Source: Streptomyces sp. S3(2020)
Lineage (GTDB): Bacteria > Actinomycetota > Actinomycetes > Streptomycetales > Streptomycetaceae
Reading direction: 5' to 3'
Assembly: GCF_013044505.1 (NCBI RefSeq)
Contig: NZ_JABERD010000048.1
Span: 1-54,160 of the forward strand
DNA length: 54,160 nt
The notes under the pieces were generated by a model. That model was not told the origin of the DNA and made no database searches. It was given only the letters and a program-made list of their open reading frames with translations. The position numbers and the translations under genes are program-made. The first letter of the stretch is position 1, and each line of letters opens with the position of its first letter. Below are positions 33,200-41,388 of the stretch, piece by piece.

Positions 33200-33741
33200 G
33201 CCTTCGCCCCCTTCGCGCTGGTCCCCGTCTCATCGAGCACGGCGCTCCAGAGGAGCGCCCAACCGATGAGGATGGCGATCAGGAACCACAGGCTGATCAC
33301 GCGCAGGCTGACCAGGACGACCAGCACGCCGACGGCGTGCAGGCCGATGGCCACCTTGCGGCGGAACCAGTGCCTGACGGCGTCGACCGTCTGGAAAGCG
33401 CCGGCCACCGTCGCCGCCAGGTGCGGGACCAGCAGCACGAGCCACCACCCGGAGTGATCCCAGACGAACACGGCACTGATGAGCGCGGCCGCGACGACAG
33501 CCTGCCCGACCCAGGACCAGCGCACGATCCGCGTACTGAGTCGGCGCGCGGGCTCAGCCAGCCGTGCGGGGAGGGCCTTCTCGAACTCCACCAGCTTGCC
33601 GGTGACGCTCACCAGACGGGCATACTCCGCCGCGAACTGATCGTCACGCGGAGAGTGCTTCAGCACCTCGGCCCGGCGCTCGCCGACCTTCTCCCGCAGC
33701 TGCCGGTACTGCTGCTCTAACTCCTGCTCTGCGCCGCCCAT
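33196..33741 (-). CDS. membrane protein, partner of the coiled-coil protein
   Basis: ATG 33741 follows GGGGTGGGG and is chosen over an upstream in-frame start at 33789. The 181-residue product has an N-terminal helix (EQELEQQYRQLREKVGERRA) and about three to four membrane segments in the second half (VGQAVVAAALISAVFVWDHS, WWLVLLVPHLAATVAGAF, GLHAVGVLVVLVSLRVISLW). The stop overlaps the next start (GTGA), so the pair is one operon. Function unknown. Confidence 0.68.
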   Translation of the reverse strand: MGGAEQELEQQYRQLREKVGERRAEVLKHSPRDDQFAAEYARLVSVTGKLVEFEKALPARLAEPARRLSTRIVRWSWVGQAVVAAALISAVFVWDHSGWWLVLLVPHLAATVAGAFQTVDAVRHWFRRKVAIGLHAVGVLVVLVSLRVISLWFLIAILIGWALLWSAVLDETGTSAKGAKA

Positions 33742-33803
33742 GAGCCCCCACCCCGCAATATGACGATGACCGTACGTACCCCTCCCCACGACAGCCCTGA
33801 TTA

Positions 33804-34061
33804 GTGATCAAAATCGGCCGACCGCGACGGCTGTCTCCTGAAGGACAAGCCGTCAACCCCGCCGACCACGGCCGACAGCCGTTGGATGCCGCGGCCGCGC
33901 TGCGCGGGCATGCGGCCCAAACGCGCGTACGGGCCGACCAGTTCGCCGCGGTCCTCGAGGACATTGCCGCCAACGGGCTGCCCGACCCCGAGCAGTGCAC
34001 CCCGTGGGAGGACCTGCACGAACGGCACCTGGTCCGCCTTGCAAGGCCGGCCGTCGCCTGA
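33804..34061 (+). CDS. putative antitoxin of a RelE-type toxin-antitoxin pair
   Basis: From GTG 33804 the 85-residue product is a small mixed-charge protein (ALRGHAAQTRVRADQFAAVL, CTPWEDLHERHLVRL). Its stop overlaps the start of the RelE-like frame (TGATG-type, 34059-34062), the usual antitoxin-toxin coupling. No known DNA-binding fold was recognised, so the antitoxin call rests on position. A later in-frame start is possible. Confidence 0.5.
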   Translation: MIKIGRPRRLSPEGQAVNPADHGRQPLDAAAALRGHAAQTRVRADQFAAVLEDIAANGLPDPEQCTPWEDLHERHLVRLARPAVA

Positions 34062-34332
34062 TGCGCCTTCACCACCGCGGCCGCCGCGCCCGGATCGCGT
34101 TCTCCGACGCGGCCGCCAAACAGCTGGAAGCCATCACCGACGAGGCGGAGCTCCACGCCCTGGACCGCGTCCTGGTCGTGCTCTCCGTCGACCCCGACAT
34201 CGGCGAACCGCTCCCCGGCACCACCAGCGGCCCGCACCTGCGCGAGTACAGCGACGACGTAGACAGGTCCGCGTCCTGTACTTCGTGACCGCGCTGCGCA
34301 CGGTGGTCGTGGTCGCCTACATCGAGGTGTAG
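34060..34332 (+). pseudogene. RelE/ParE-family toxin, frameshifted
   Basis: The frame from ATG 34060 reads RRARIAFSDAAAKQLEAITD, a RelE/ParE start, then VLSVDPDIGEPLPGT and HLREYSDD. After about 34258 the frame must change by one base to continue VRVLYFVTALRTVVVVAYIE, the normal end of the family, to TAG 34332. The uncorrected frame ends early (RSASCTS). The toxin is therefore probably inactive here. Confidence 0.65.
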
Positions 34333-34387
34333 CGGGGCACCCGTGCGGCGCTGGCAGCGCGGTGAGGCAGTCGGTGGAAACGCCTTT

Positions 34388-35468
34388 CAGAGGGCCTTGC
34401 CTAACGAGCTGGTGCACGAGTAGCGGTGAGACGACGAGAACCTCGGTGAGGCCCGTGCTTACGTTTGACCAGTCGAGTGCAGGTCCGCGGTCTGCTGGTG
34501 GGAGAGCAGGCCGGCGACGGCCTGGACGGTGTCGCTCATGTGCTCGCGGCGGCCGAGGTGGCGGGCCAGGGCCCGCCAGTTCTTCAGATGGGCGATGCCG
34601 TGTTCGACTCGGATTCTGCGTGAGGAGTGTGCCTTGCGCTGGCGCTCGTATATCTCCTCGTACCAGTCGGGGGCGTTCTTCTTGAACTTTCGGTGCGGTG
34701 GTGTCACCACCCGGCCTCCGGTTTGAGCGCCCAGGCCCTGGTAGCCAGCATCGGCGAGGATCTCGACCGCGGGCCTATCGGCCAGCAGCGTGACCAAACC
34801 CAACTGGCGGGCATGGGTGATGTCCGCACAGCTCGCGGGCCGGGTCGGGCTGCACCACAGCACACGGCCTTCGCCGTCCGTGACCACCATCGACTTCACA
34901 GCGTTCTGCTTGTTCTTGCCCGAGATGAACCTGTCCCGGTCCTTGCGTCCGACGGCGGGCCGCCGGACACGGATCTCGGTGCCGTCGATGATGCCGGTCA
35001 TCCCGCTTGAGCCGAGGTGCTCGACGACGTCGGCCAGGGTCCGCAGCCGCACGCCGGTGCTGACCGTGCAGCCTCGCCCGGCGAGCAGAGGGCGCACCTC
35101 GTTGACAGCTCGGGTGATGGTCGAGCGGTCAACACCGAACCAGCAGGCCAGCACGTCGTGAGTGGCTCCATGACGAAGGTGAACGACGGTAGCCAACAGG
35201 CGGTCGACAAAGACGAACTGGTGTTTCGGCCCGCCGCCCACTGCCCGCTCGCGCGGCCGAGAGGCCAGCTTGGCCTGGTGTCGCTCATGCCACAACGGAC
35301 CTATCTCGGCGACGAGTTCAGCAATCACATCGCCCGTCAGGCCAGTGATGCGACGGTTGCTGATGATCACTGCACGAGTCCTGTTCCCCACCACCCGACC
35401 ATGATCAACCATTGCAGGCTCGACGTCTCACCGCTACTCGTGCACCAGCTCGTTAGCCGAAGGCCTCT
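34388..35468 (-). mobile_element. IS5-family (DDE_Tnp_4 group) insertion sequence, complete
   Basis: CTAACGAGCTGGTGCACGAG at 34401 is repeated in reverse up to 35456, a perfect terminal repeat of about 33 bases. It is extended outward by a weaker match (GAGGGCCTTG left, AAGGCCTC right). The outer ends are therefore about 34388 and 35468, though no clear target duplication could be fixed. One transposase gene is inside. Confidence 0.8.
34459..35412 (-). CDS. IS5-family transposase (DDE_Tnp_4 type)
   Basis: The 317-residue product has an N-terminal helix-turn-helix region (GATHDVLACWFGVDRSTITR) and a DDE domain: Asp in GIIDGTEIRV, Asp in ILADAGYQGLG, and Glu in RRIRVEHGIAHLKNWRAL. This differs from the IS5 group at 18150. 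No internal damage was seen; the start may be a little inside the open frame. Confidence 0.85.
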   Translation of the reverse strand: MVDHGRVVGNRTRAVIISNRRITGLTGDVIAELVAEIGPLWHERHQAKLASRPRERAVGGGPKHQFVFVDRLLATVVHLRHGATHDVLACWFGVDRSTITRAVNEVRPLLAGRGCTVSTGVRLRTLADVVEHLGSSGMTGIIDGTEIRVRRPAVGRKDRDRFISGKNKQNAVKSMVVTDGEGRVLWCSPTRPASCADITHARQLGLVTLLADRPAVEILADAGYQGLGAQTGGRVVTPPHRKFKKNAPDWYEEIYERQRKAHSSRRIRVEHGIAHLKNWRALARHLGRREHMSDTVQAVAGLLSHQQTADLHSTGQT

Positions 35469-35644
35469 TCAGCCCGACGCGTACCAGACATCCGCCCTGC
35501 GGGCACGCGACCACCACTACCCACGAGCACCCGGACCGCCCGCCGCTCTGATGTAAGGCGTCGATCGCCATGCAACGTTCAGGCATCACGGAGCGGTAGT
35601 CGAATAGCACGAAGGAAGGAACTGAGGGTCCCCACTCGGTGCCG

Positions 35645-35714
35645 CTACGAAGGAATTAGAGCAGCGTTGTGGGTGGCCTTCTCCGCCTCGATGAACGCGT
35701 ACACTTCACTCATC
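35645..35714 (-). pseudogene. IS3 transposase orfB, N-terminal stub
   Basis: The stub begins MSEVYAFIEAEKATHNAALI, as IS3 OrfB proteins of this type do, and stops two residues later. The integrase core is lost. With the intact orfA before it, this shows that the IS3 copy is a 5' remnant. Confidence 0.7.
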
Positions 35715-36015
35715 GATAGCTCTCCTTCGGGAAGAAGACCGCCGCTTTTCGTAGCACCTTGATCGTCTCTGCCTGCTCGGCGGCCAGCCTCCGCAGCCGG
35801 CGCAGCTCTTCGCGCTCGGACGTCGTGAGCTCTCCCGGCGCCCCCTGCCCACGGTCGATCGTGTCCGGCTTGAACCAGTTCCGCAGTCCCTCGGCACTGA
35901 CCCCGATCTCCCGGGCCACGTCGGTGACGGTCTTCCCGGAGGAGCGCACGAGCGCGACCGCGTCCCGTTTGAACTCCTCCGTGTACCGCCTGCTGTGGTT
36001 GCTCTTGCTTCCCAC
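35710..36015 (-). CDS. IS3-family transposase orfA
   Basis: The 101-residue product is a complete IS3 OrfA: a helix-turn-helix (TEEFKRDAVALVRSSGKTVT, VAREIGVSAEGLRNW) and a C-terminal leucine-zipper-like helix (REELRRLRRLAAEQAETIKV). The following orfB is only a stub. The element's outer end lies close to 36060 (CAGGTGTCCAGGATCAAG), about 40 bases from the stop of the large NTPase gene. Confidence 0.82.
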   Translation of the reverse strand: MGSKSNHSRRYTEEFKRDAVALVRSSGKTVTDVAREIGVSAEGLRNWFKPDTIDRGQGAPGELTTSEREELRRLRRLAAEQAETIKVLRKAAVFFPKESYR

Positions 36016-36109
36016 CTGGCACTACTTCCTCTGGAACCTCATGTCCCAGTCTCCAGGTGTCCAGGATCAAGGGGAAGGCTCAGGCTCCGACGACCGGACG
36101 ATTGCGATG

Positions 36110-39100
36110 TCAGTCCCTTACGAGAACCAGGACGTCATTGGGGTCGAGACCACCGCGTTCTCTCTCTCCCATTGCGATGAGGCCAAGAACTACCTGAGCG
36201 AGCGGCCGGGTCGTAGTGTCCTCGACAGTTCGGCGCAAGACGACAGATACCAGCTCGATCACCGCTATGGCAACCGCCTGCTGGTTGAATGCCATGGATC
36301 GATCAAGTAGCGGGGTGATGATCTCGAGAGCGTCAAGCGCTGGGGTCTCTCGGTCTACGTCCCCGATGACGTTGGCGAGAAGACCAGCTGGGTCCTCAGA
36401 TGGCCGAACGTCACCGAGAGCCTCGCTTAGGCGCCGCTCGAGGAACGTCTCGAACGACCGGGCGGCATTGAGCATGACGCCCCTGGGAGCCCAAGTCTGT
36501 ACTAGATCGCGGATTGCGCGAGTGACGATTTCCAAGCGTTCTTCGAGATGTGGAGTGAGTGACAAGGATAGCCCAGTGTCGGTGTCGAGCTCTGCACAGT
36601 TCGGGGGATCCTCGACCAGCTGTCCAAGCCGATGTAGCTGCGCCGAGTTGAACAACGCCTTGAGGCTCGGAGCTTGTGTGCCCGGCTGACGGTCATCAGT
36701 GGGCGCAGAGAGCAGCCGGACACAGGAAGACAGATGCCCTCTGATGAGTGCTCCGAACCTCGGGCCTGGATGGTAAGGCCAAGGCGTTGCTCCTCCCACC
36801 CAGAGTTTCGGTCGCTGGGTGTCGCCAAACCACACCGATGCGTGAGACAGAGAGGCACCTAGTAGGGATTGCGACGAGGACAATTCGTTGGCGGTCGGTA
36901 GCCTATAGGCCGTCCCCTCATCGAATAGCGCGTTCAGCCACTCAAGGAACCGGCCAGTATCACTAGCCCACAGGCCGAGGGCTTCCCCCTCGGGCTGCGA
37001 GCGATTGTAGTGCCGGCCCGCGGCGCGTTCGTCCTCAACGAAACTTTGGTAAAGGAACTGGTTGATCGGTCGAACACAGAGTGCCGCGCCGCTCTCCAGT
37101 CGGATTTGATCCTGGAGATTTCGGTTGGCAACGACACCGGTCACCAGCCTTCGTCGTGCTCCATCTACGTCGTTGGCGACAGGCCCAGTGCCGGCCTCAA
37201 GCAATGCATCGAGACGTCTCCGGACTTCGGGTGCGACTTCCCGGGCCTCGTCCGCGCAGTCGAATGCCAAGCTCAGGGCGGGAACGGTCGCTGTATCCAA
37301 ACAACTTACAATCACAGGGGTCGCGTCAGCCGCCGCTGCCCAGAGCAGCGTGGTCTCCCTCCACCATGAGTCTCCCACTGAGTGAACGAGTGTTTCCAGC
37401 CCTGACTGGGATGCTCGGAGTTGATTTGCGGCGAGATACTCCTGCAACGTGAGGTGAGCGAAGGCGTAGATTCCCTGTTCTCGTTCCAGGAGTAGACCGC
37501 TCCGCCCGATCTCCGTCAGGAAGTCCGATGCAGTGACGGCGCCTCCGCCTAGTCGCGCTAGCGGCGCGCTGATCACGGATAGCGCGGCCTCCATGGGAAT
37601 GTCACGGCGCCGCTGCTGCATCATGTACAGCGCGAGATGCTGGATCACATGTTCCTTTTGGTTTCCCCCCAGGCCCGTCGGGTTCGCGATGTTTTTTGCC
37701 TCTTGCCGGCGGTGCAGTAGGACGTCGCACATTTCGGCGTAGAGTTCGGCCCGGCTTCCAGGGAGTGCCCCTCGATACCGGTGGACGTTCGCGATCATCG
37801 TGAGCAGCAGTGGGTTCGACGCGAGGTCATGGAGCGCAGGCCTGGCCCTCAGGCGTTGCAGTACGTCCTCGGCATCCCGGTTGGACCGTTCTTGTACCCA
37901 TGTGTCCTCGGCAGCGTAAGCCCGACTCGTGATTGCGTAATACCAGCGGTGAACGAAAGCATCGATCTGTTTGTCGTCCCACCGCAGCAACTGAAGGACC
38001 TCGGCCTTCGACAGCGGATTCGATACATAGCCGTGGGGACGGGAGGTGATCAGGAAGGTGTTGCCGGGATACCTGTCGATCTGGCGCTGAGTCCATTTGA
38101 CGACGCTCCTGCGGTCCCCCTCGTCAGCAACCTCGTCCAACCCATCGAGCAGCACGACACACTGGCCCCGGTTGAGACGGCTTTCCAACAGGTCGGACTG
38201 CCCCGCCCCACCCAGCCAACTGACCGAGGCCGCCATCGTTGCGAGAGTCGGAGGTTCATCGACGGTCATTGCCGTCGCATGATCCCTGAGAACGAGCAAT
38301 ACCGGCAACGGCGAGCGCCGCCAGAAAGCCCCCGTATCGCTCGATAGCGAAAGTGCGATGCTGCGCAAGAGAGTTGTCTTGCCAGTTCCTGGCCCGCTAA
38401 TCAATGCAAAGGTGCCGGTCCTGGTCAGGAGGTCGGAGAGAGATAGGCGAGTACCTGAAGCGACCGAGTTGCCGAGGCTCGCCTCTGCCGCAGCGGCGGG
38501 TCGCGTGCTTAGCGCCACATCGACCATGACTTGTTGAGACCGCAGGACAAATTCTCCCTGCGTGGCGATACCGATGGTCTCCATATCGGCCATTGCCGTG
38601 CGCAACCTCCGACGATATCTTCGCTCCATCGCGCCTAGTCGGGTGAGCGCTCTTCCGTTCGGACGGGCAAGCAAAATGAGGGGGATCTGGAGGGAAGCCA
38701 GGAGGATGCTGGCGTAGGTTGGCCCCCCTACAGGATGAATGAGAAAGGTTGTGGCTACGCCGAGGACTCCGATGCTCCATGCTGCAAGGAACCACCGGCG
38801 CGTCCTGGGTGTCCACCTTCTTGCAAGTACCTCATCTGCCTCGGACGCCGACCGGTTGAGGCGACGAACAAGTTTCTCCACCGGCTCTAGGTCCGCAGGC
38901 CTCTGGTAGACCATGACTTCGTTCACCTTGCCGCGAAGGACTTCAAGGACGTGCGGCCCGGCGTAGCCCAGGACGACGATCACGAATTGGGCCTTCCAGC
39001 CGAGAGCCCGGGTGAGATCAACGTTATTCACTGCCTCGAGCCCGCTGCGAGTGAACTCTGCATCGAACTGCGCGTCGACGATCTGGATGAGTAAGCGAGG

Positions 39101-40426
39101 ACCATGCTTGCTTACCACGGCATAATCAGCGCGCACGCCCTTTTCGTGCCACTCCTGTTCGTAGTCCAGCCCCGCCTCTTGTAGCAAACGCTCGAGGGCA
39201 CGCTCAAGGATCTCTCTGCTGGGCTGCTCCCGATCTGTCGCGGCTGCGACGAAATCGCTGTCGATCTGTCCGCCATCGTGCTCGGCGCGTTCGTGCACCA
39301 CCCACGCGAGTTGCAGGAGTTGGCGGATGTTGCCGCCACTCAGTGACAAAAGCATCTGGATTGCTCCTGGCTCCAACCTTAGTGGCTGTCCTGATTGGCC
39401 TTCGGTATAGGAGCGCAGGAGGCTGCCGGCGTCGGATGGGTTGAGGGGCTCGATGCTCAACACGTTGGCGCCGAAGCGTTGTTGAAGATCAGGGGGAAAT
39501 GCGTTCCATGCTTCGTTGTTTCCGAGGAGAATGAACATGACCTGCTCGCTCGGCAAACGTTCAACAAGTGAGTGCAGGACGCCAATATTGGGGATATGAG
39601 TGCGACCTGCGCGGTTGCGTACGAGTCGCTCGCACTGATCGATCACGATGATCAGCGGTTGTGTAACCCGCGCGCAGATGGCTGCGAGAAGTTGCAGCCC
39701 GAAACGGGCGCGAGCGGGATCAAGGATTGGACCCTCGACACCTAGACGGCTGGCTGTGACAAGATCGATTTCCCGGCCCACAAGCCAGTCGTAGGCCTGC
39801 TGTTCGAGATTTGGATTGAGGAGCGCATCCAAGGCCCGCTCAAAGTCGGCACTGTCGGCGGCGACTTTGGCGAGCTCCTCCGCTTGCACTTCCAGCACTT
39901 GCCCCGGCTCGACGAGCATCGCCCGATACAGTGCGGGAACTTTCTCCGGATCCCGCCTCGCCGCATCGATCAGGTCGGTCTCCTCGACCGAACCCCTTGC
40001 CTTTTCTGTGGCCAGGACGCTCCGGAAGCGCAAGGCGAGCTCGCGGAGTTGAGGCCTGCCGAGCTGGCTCATGAGTCGCTGGTAGACCGAGAGGAAATCG
40101 TCGTCTTCTGCCTTGTGGTAGAGCCGGATCACGCCCGACGTTGTCGTACCGGAGGAAATCCGGCCGAGCGCGAAGCGGACCGTGTGCGTCTTTCCAGACC
40201 CGTGAGAGCCTCGTACGAATACAGCCTGTCCTTGATCACCAGCCCCGTTCTCAAATTCCGCCAAGTACCGCTCGATGGCTGCGGCCAATTGTCGAACGTG
40301 TGGCAGCTCATAAGTCGGTCCTGTCGTCTCCCAGTCCGTCAACGCTGAGTCGAGGACGTGCTCCTCCATGCTTGAAGTGCTCTGTGCGGAGAACGGGTTG
40401 CGAGGCATCGGCGTGGGCTCAGTCAT
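36110..40426 (-). CDS. giant dual-NTPase protein: AAA, nuclease-like region, membrane segments, NACHT, formylglycine-enzyme-like domain
   Basis: The start ATG 40426 overlaps the stop of the middle gene. The 1438 residues divide as follows. Residues ~40-410 are an AAA module with Walker A GSHGSGKT (73-80) and Walker B LIIVIDQCERL. Residues ~425-510 are a compact alpha/beta region (RADYAVVSKHGPRLLIQIVD) like a restriction-endonuclease fold, without a clear catalytic Glu-x-Lys. Residues ~545-587 hold two membrane helices. Residues ~660-1005 are a NACHT module with GPGTGKTT (678-685), VVLLDGLDEV (757-766) and FAHLTLQEYLAA. Residues ~1110-1220 resemble a formylglycine-generating-enzyme fold (DTGRFLEWLNALFDEGTAYR then LPT). 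A helical tail follows. This looks like a membrane-bound sensor ATPase of a defence system; that role is inferred. Confidence 0.82.
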   Translation of the reverse strand: MTEPTPMPRNPFSAQSTSSMEEHVLDSALTDWETTGPTYELPHVRQLAAAIERYLAEFENGAGDQGQAVFVRGSHGSGKTHTVRFALGRISSGTTTSGVIRLYHKAEDDDFLSVYQRLMSQLGRPQLRELALRFRSVLATEKARGSVEETDLIDAARRDPEKVPALYRAMLVEPGQVLEVQAEELAKVAADSADFERALDALLNPNLEQQAYDWLVGREIDLVTASRLGVEGPILDPARARFGLQLLAAICARVTQPLIIVIDQCERLVRNRAGRTHIPNIGVLHSLVERLPSEQVMFILLGNNEAWNAFPPDLQQRFGANVLSIEPLNPSDAGSLLRSYTEGQSGQPLRLEPGAIQMLLSLSGGNIRQLLQLAWVVHERAEHDGGQIDSDFVAAATDREQPSREILERALERLLQEAGLDYEQEWHEKGVRADYAVVSKHGPRLLIQIVDAQFDAEFTRSGLEAVNNVDLTRALGWKAQFVIVVLGYAGPHVLEVLRGKVNEVMVYQRPADLEPVEKLVRRLNRSASEADEVLARRWTPRTRRWFLAAWSIGVLGVATTFLIHPVGGPTYASILLASLQIPLILLARPNGRALTRLGAMERRYRRRLRTAMADMETIGIATQGEFVLRSQQVMVDVALSTRPAAAAEASLGNSVASGTRLSLSDLLTRTGTFALISGPGTGKTTLLRSIALSLSSDTGAFWRRSPLPVLLVLRDHATAMTVDEPPTLATMAASVSWLGGAGQSDLLESRLNRGQCVVLLDGLDEVADEGDRRSVVKWTQRQIDRYPGNTFLITSRPHGYVSNPLSKAEVLQLLRWDDKQIDAFVHRWYYAITSRAYAAEDTWVQERSNRDAEDVLQRLRARPALHDLASNPLLLTMIANVHRYRGALPGSRAELYAEMCDVLLHRRQEAKNIANPTGLGGNQKEHVIQHLALYMMQQRRRDIPMEAALSVISAPLARLGGGAVTASDFLTEIGRSGLLLEREQGIYAFAHLTLQEYLAANQLRASQSGLETLVHSVGDSWWRETTLLWAAAADATPVIVSCLDTATVPALSLAFDCADEAREVAPEVRRRLDALLEAGTGPVANDVDGARRRLVTGVVANRNLQDQIRLESGAALCVRPINQFLYQSFVEDERAAGRHYNRSQPEGEALGLWASDTGRFLEWLNALFDEGTAYRLPTANELSSSQSLLGASLSHASVWFGDTQRPKLWVGGATPWPYHPGPRFGALIRGHLSSCVRLLSAPTDDRQPGTQAPSLKALFNSAQLHRLGQLVEDPPNCAELDTDTGLSLSLTPHLEERLEIVTRAIRDLVQTWAPRGVMLNAARSFETFLERRLSEALGDVRPSEDPAGLLANVIGDVDRETPALDALEIITPLLDRSMAFNQQAVAIAVIELVSVVLRRTVEDTTTRPLAQVVLGLIAMGERERGGLDPNDVLVLVRD

Positions 40427-41385
40427 CGGCGATTCCACTCGTTCATCGCATGCACCGTCTCGACCAGCCACTCATACGACATCCTCAGCATCGCGGGGTC
40501 AGCGGGGACGGGAGTACCGTTCGGTACACTGAGTCGGTAGTCGAGCAACTGGGACAGCTTTTTTAGGGCTACTTTGATAGGCAGCGGCTCCCTACTAAAG
40601 ACCGTTTCCAGGCCTCTCCTGTCGAACGGGCAGGCGTGCTCGACGGTGGCTTGCTGCCAACGGCCCTCAGCCAGCATCCTGATCTGTTTACTCACCAGCG
40701 GGCTCAGTCGAACGATGTGTGCGTCGTCCGGCGTGAGACCGACCAGGTCGGCAGTGTTCGCATGATCCCCTTCCTGATGAGTGAAGACCACGATTCCGGG
40801 CGCAGTCTTGAACACAACCCGAGCCGCGCTGAGCATGGGAGCAGCTGCAAGTCGCTCGATGAGGACGCCGAACCCATACGGTCCAGCTTTTTGCCCGGAC
40901 AGCTCGACTACCAGGCTCTTGGCGAGACCTTGGAACTGTGGCTGATACGTGGGCCGAGCTATTGAGGTTACCTCGTCGATTCTCTGCTCAAGTTTTTCCG
41001 TGAGCTTAAGCCCTGCAGCGTGGATTTCGACCTTTAAGTGAACAAGAATGTTACTTAGAAGCTCGAATGAGTCGAAAGTGTCCAAATCGATCTCGCCGAC
41101 TACGAAGCGATTGTCGAGCCCGCGCGCATGCCTGTACATGTCCAGTACGCAACGGGCCATGGATGTTCGGCCGGTGAAGTCGCGGCCTGACACCACCACG
41201 AACGCCGGTCGCTCACCGGCGATTGCTTCGTTGAGATAGTGGCGCAACGGCCCAGTGTCGAGGAAGCCGTCGAGTTCAAGACGGTCGCGGCCATCGGGCT
41301 TGGCGGTTAGTGGGGCGAGAGGACGCACCGTGTATGGATTACAGGTCAGGCCAAAGGCCTCATATGCTGGTTGTCGTGCTGGCAT
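40423..41385 (-). CDS. P-loop NTPase-like protein with degenerate Walker A, middle gene of the NTPase operon
   Basis: The 320-residue product has an AAA-like layout. The phosphate-binding loop reads VVSGRDFTGRTSMARC (residues 65-79), with Arg where the essential Lys is expected, and the Walker B strand is weak (RVVFKTAPGIVVFTHQ). It may bind nucleotide poorly or act as a regulatory or adaptor subunit. The N-terminus (YEAFGLTCNPYTVRPL) resembles the xFGLxxxPF start of TniB/ExeA-type AAA proteins, which supports an AAA origin. It starts 3 bases after the KAP gene and overlaps the giant NTPase gene by four bases. Confidence 0.75.
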   Translation of the reverse strand: MPARQPAYEAFGLTCNPYTVRPLAPLTAKPDGRDRLELDGFLDTGPLRHYLNEAIAGERPAFVVVSGRDFTGRTSMARCVLDMYRHARGLDNRFVVGEIDLDTFDSFELLSNILVHLKVEIHAAGLKLTEKLEQRIDEVTSIARPTYQPQFQGLAKSLVVELSGQKAGPYGFGVLIERLAAAPMLSAARVVFKTAPGIVVFTHQEGDHANTADLVGLTPDDAHIVRLSPLVSKQIRMLAEGRWQQATVEHACPFDRRGLETVFSREPLPIKVALKKLSQLLDYRLSVPNGTPVPADPAMLRMSYEWLVETVHAMNEWNRR

Positions 41386-41388
41386 TGG

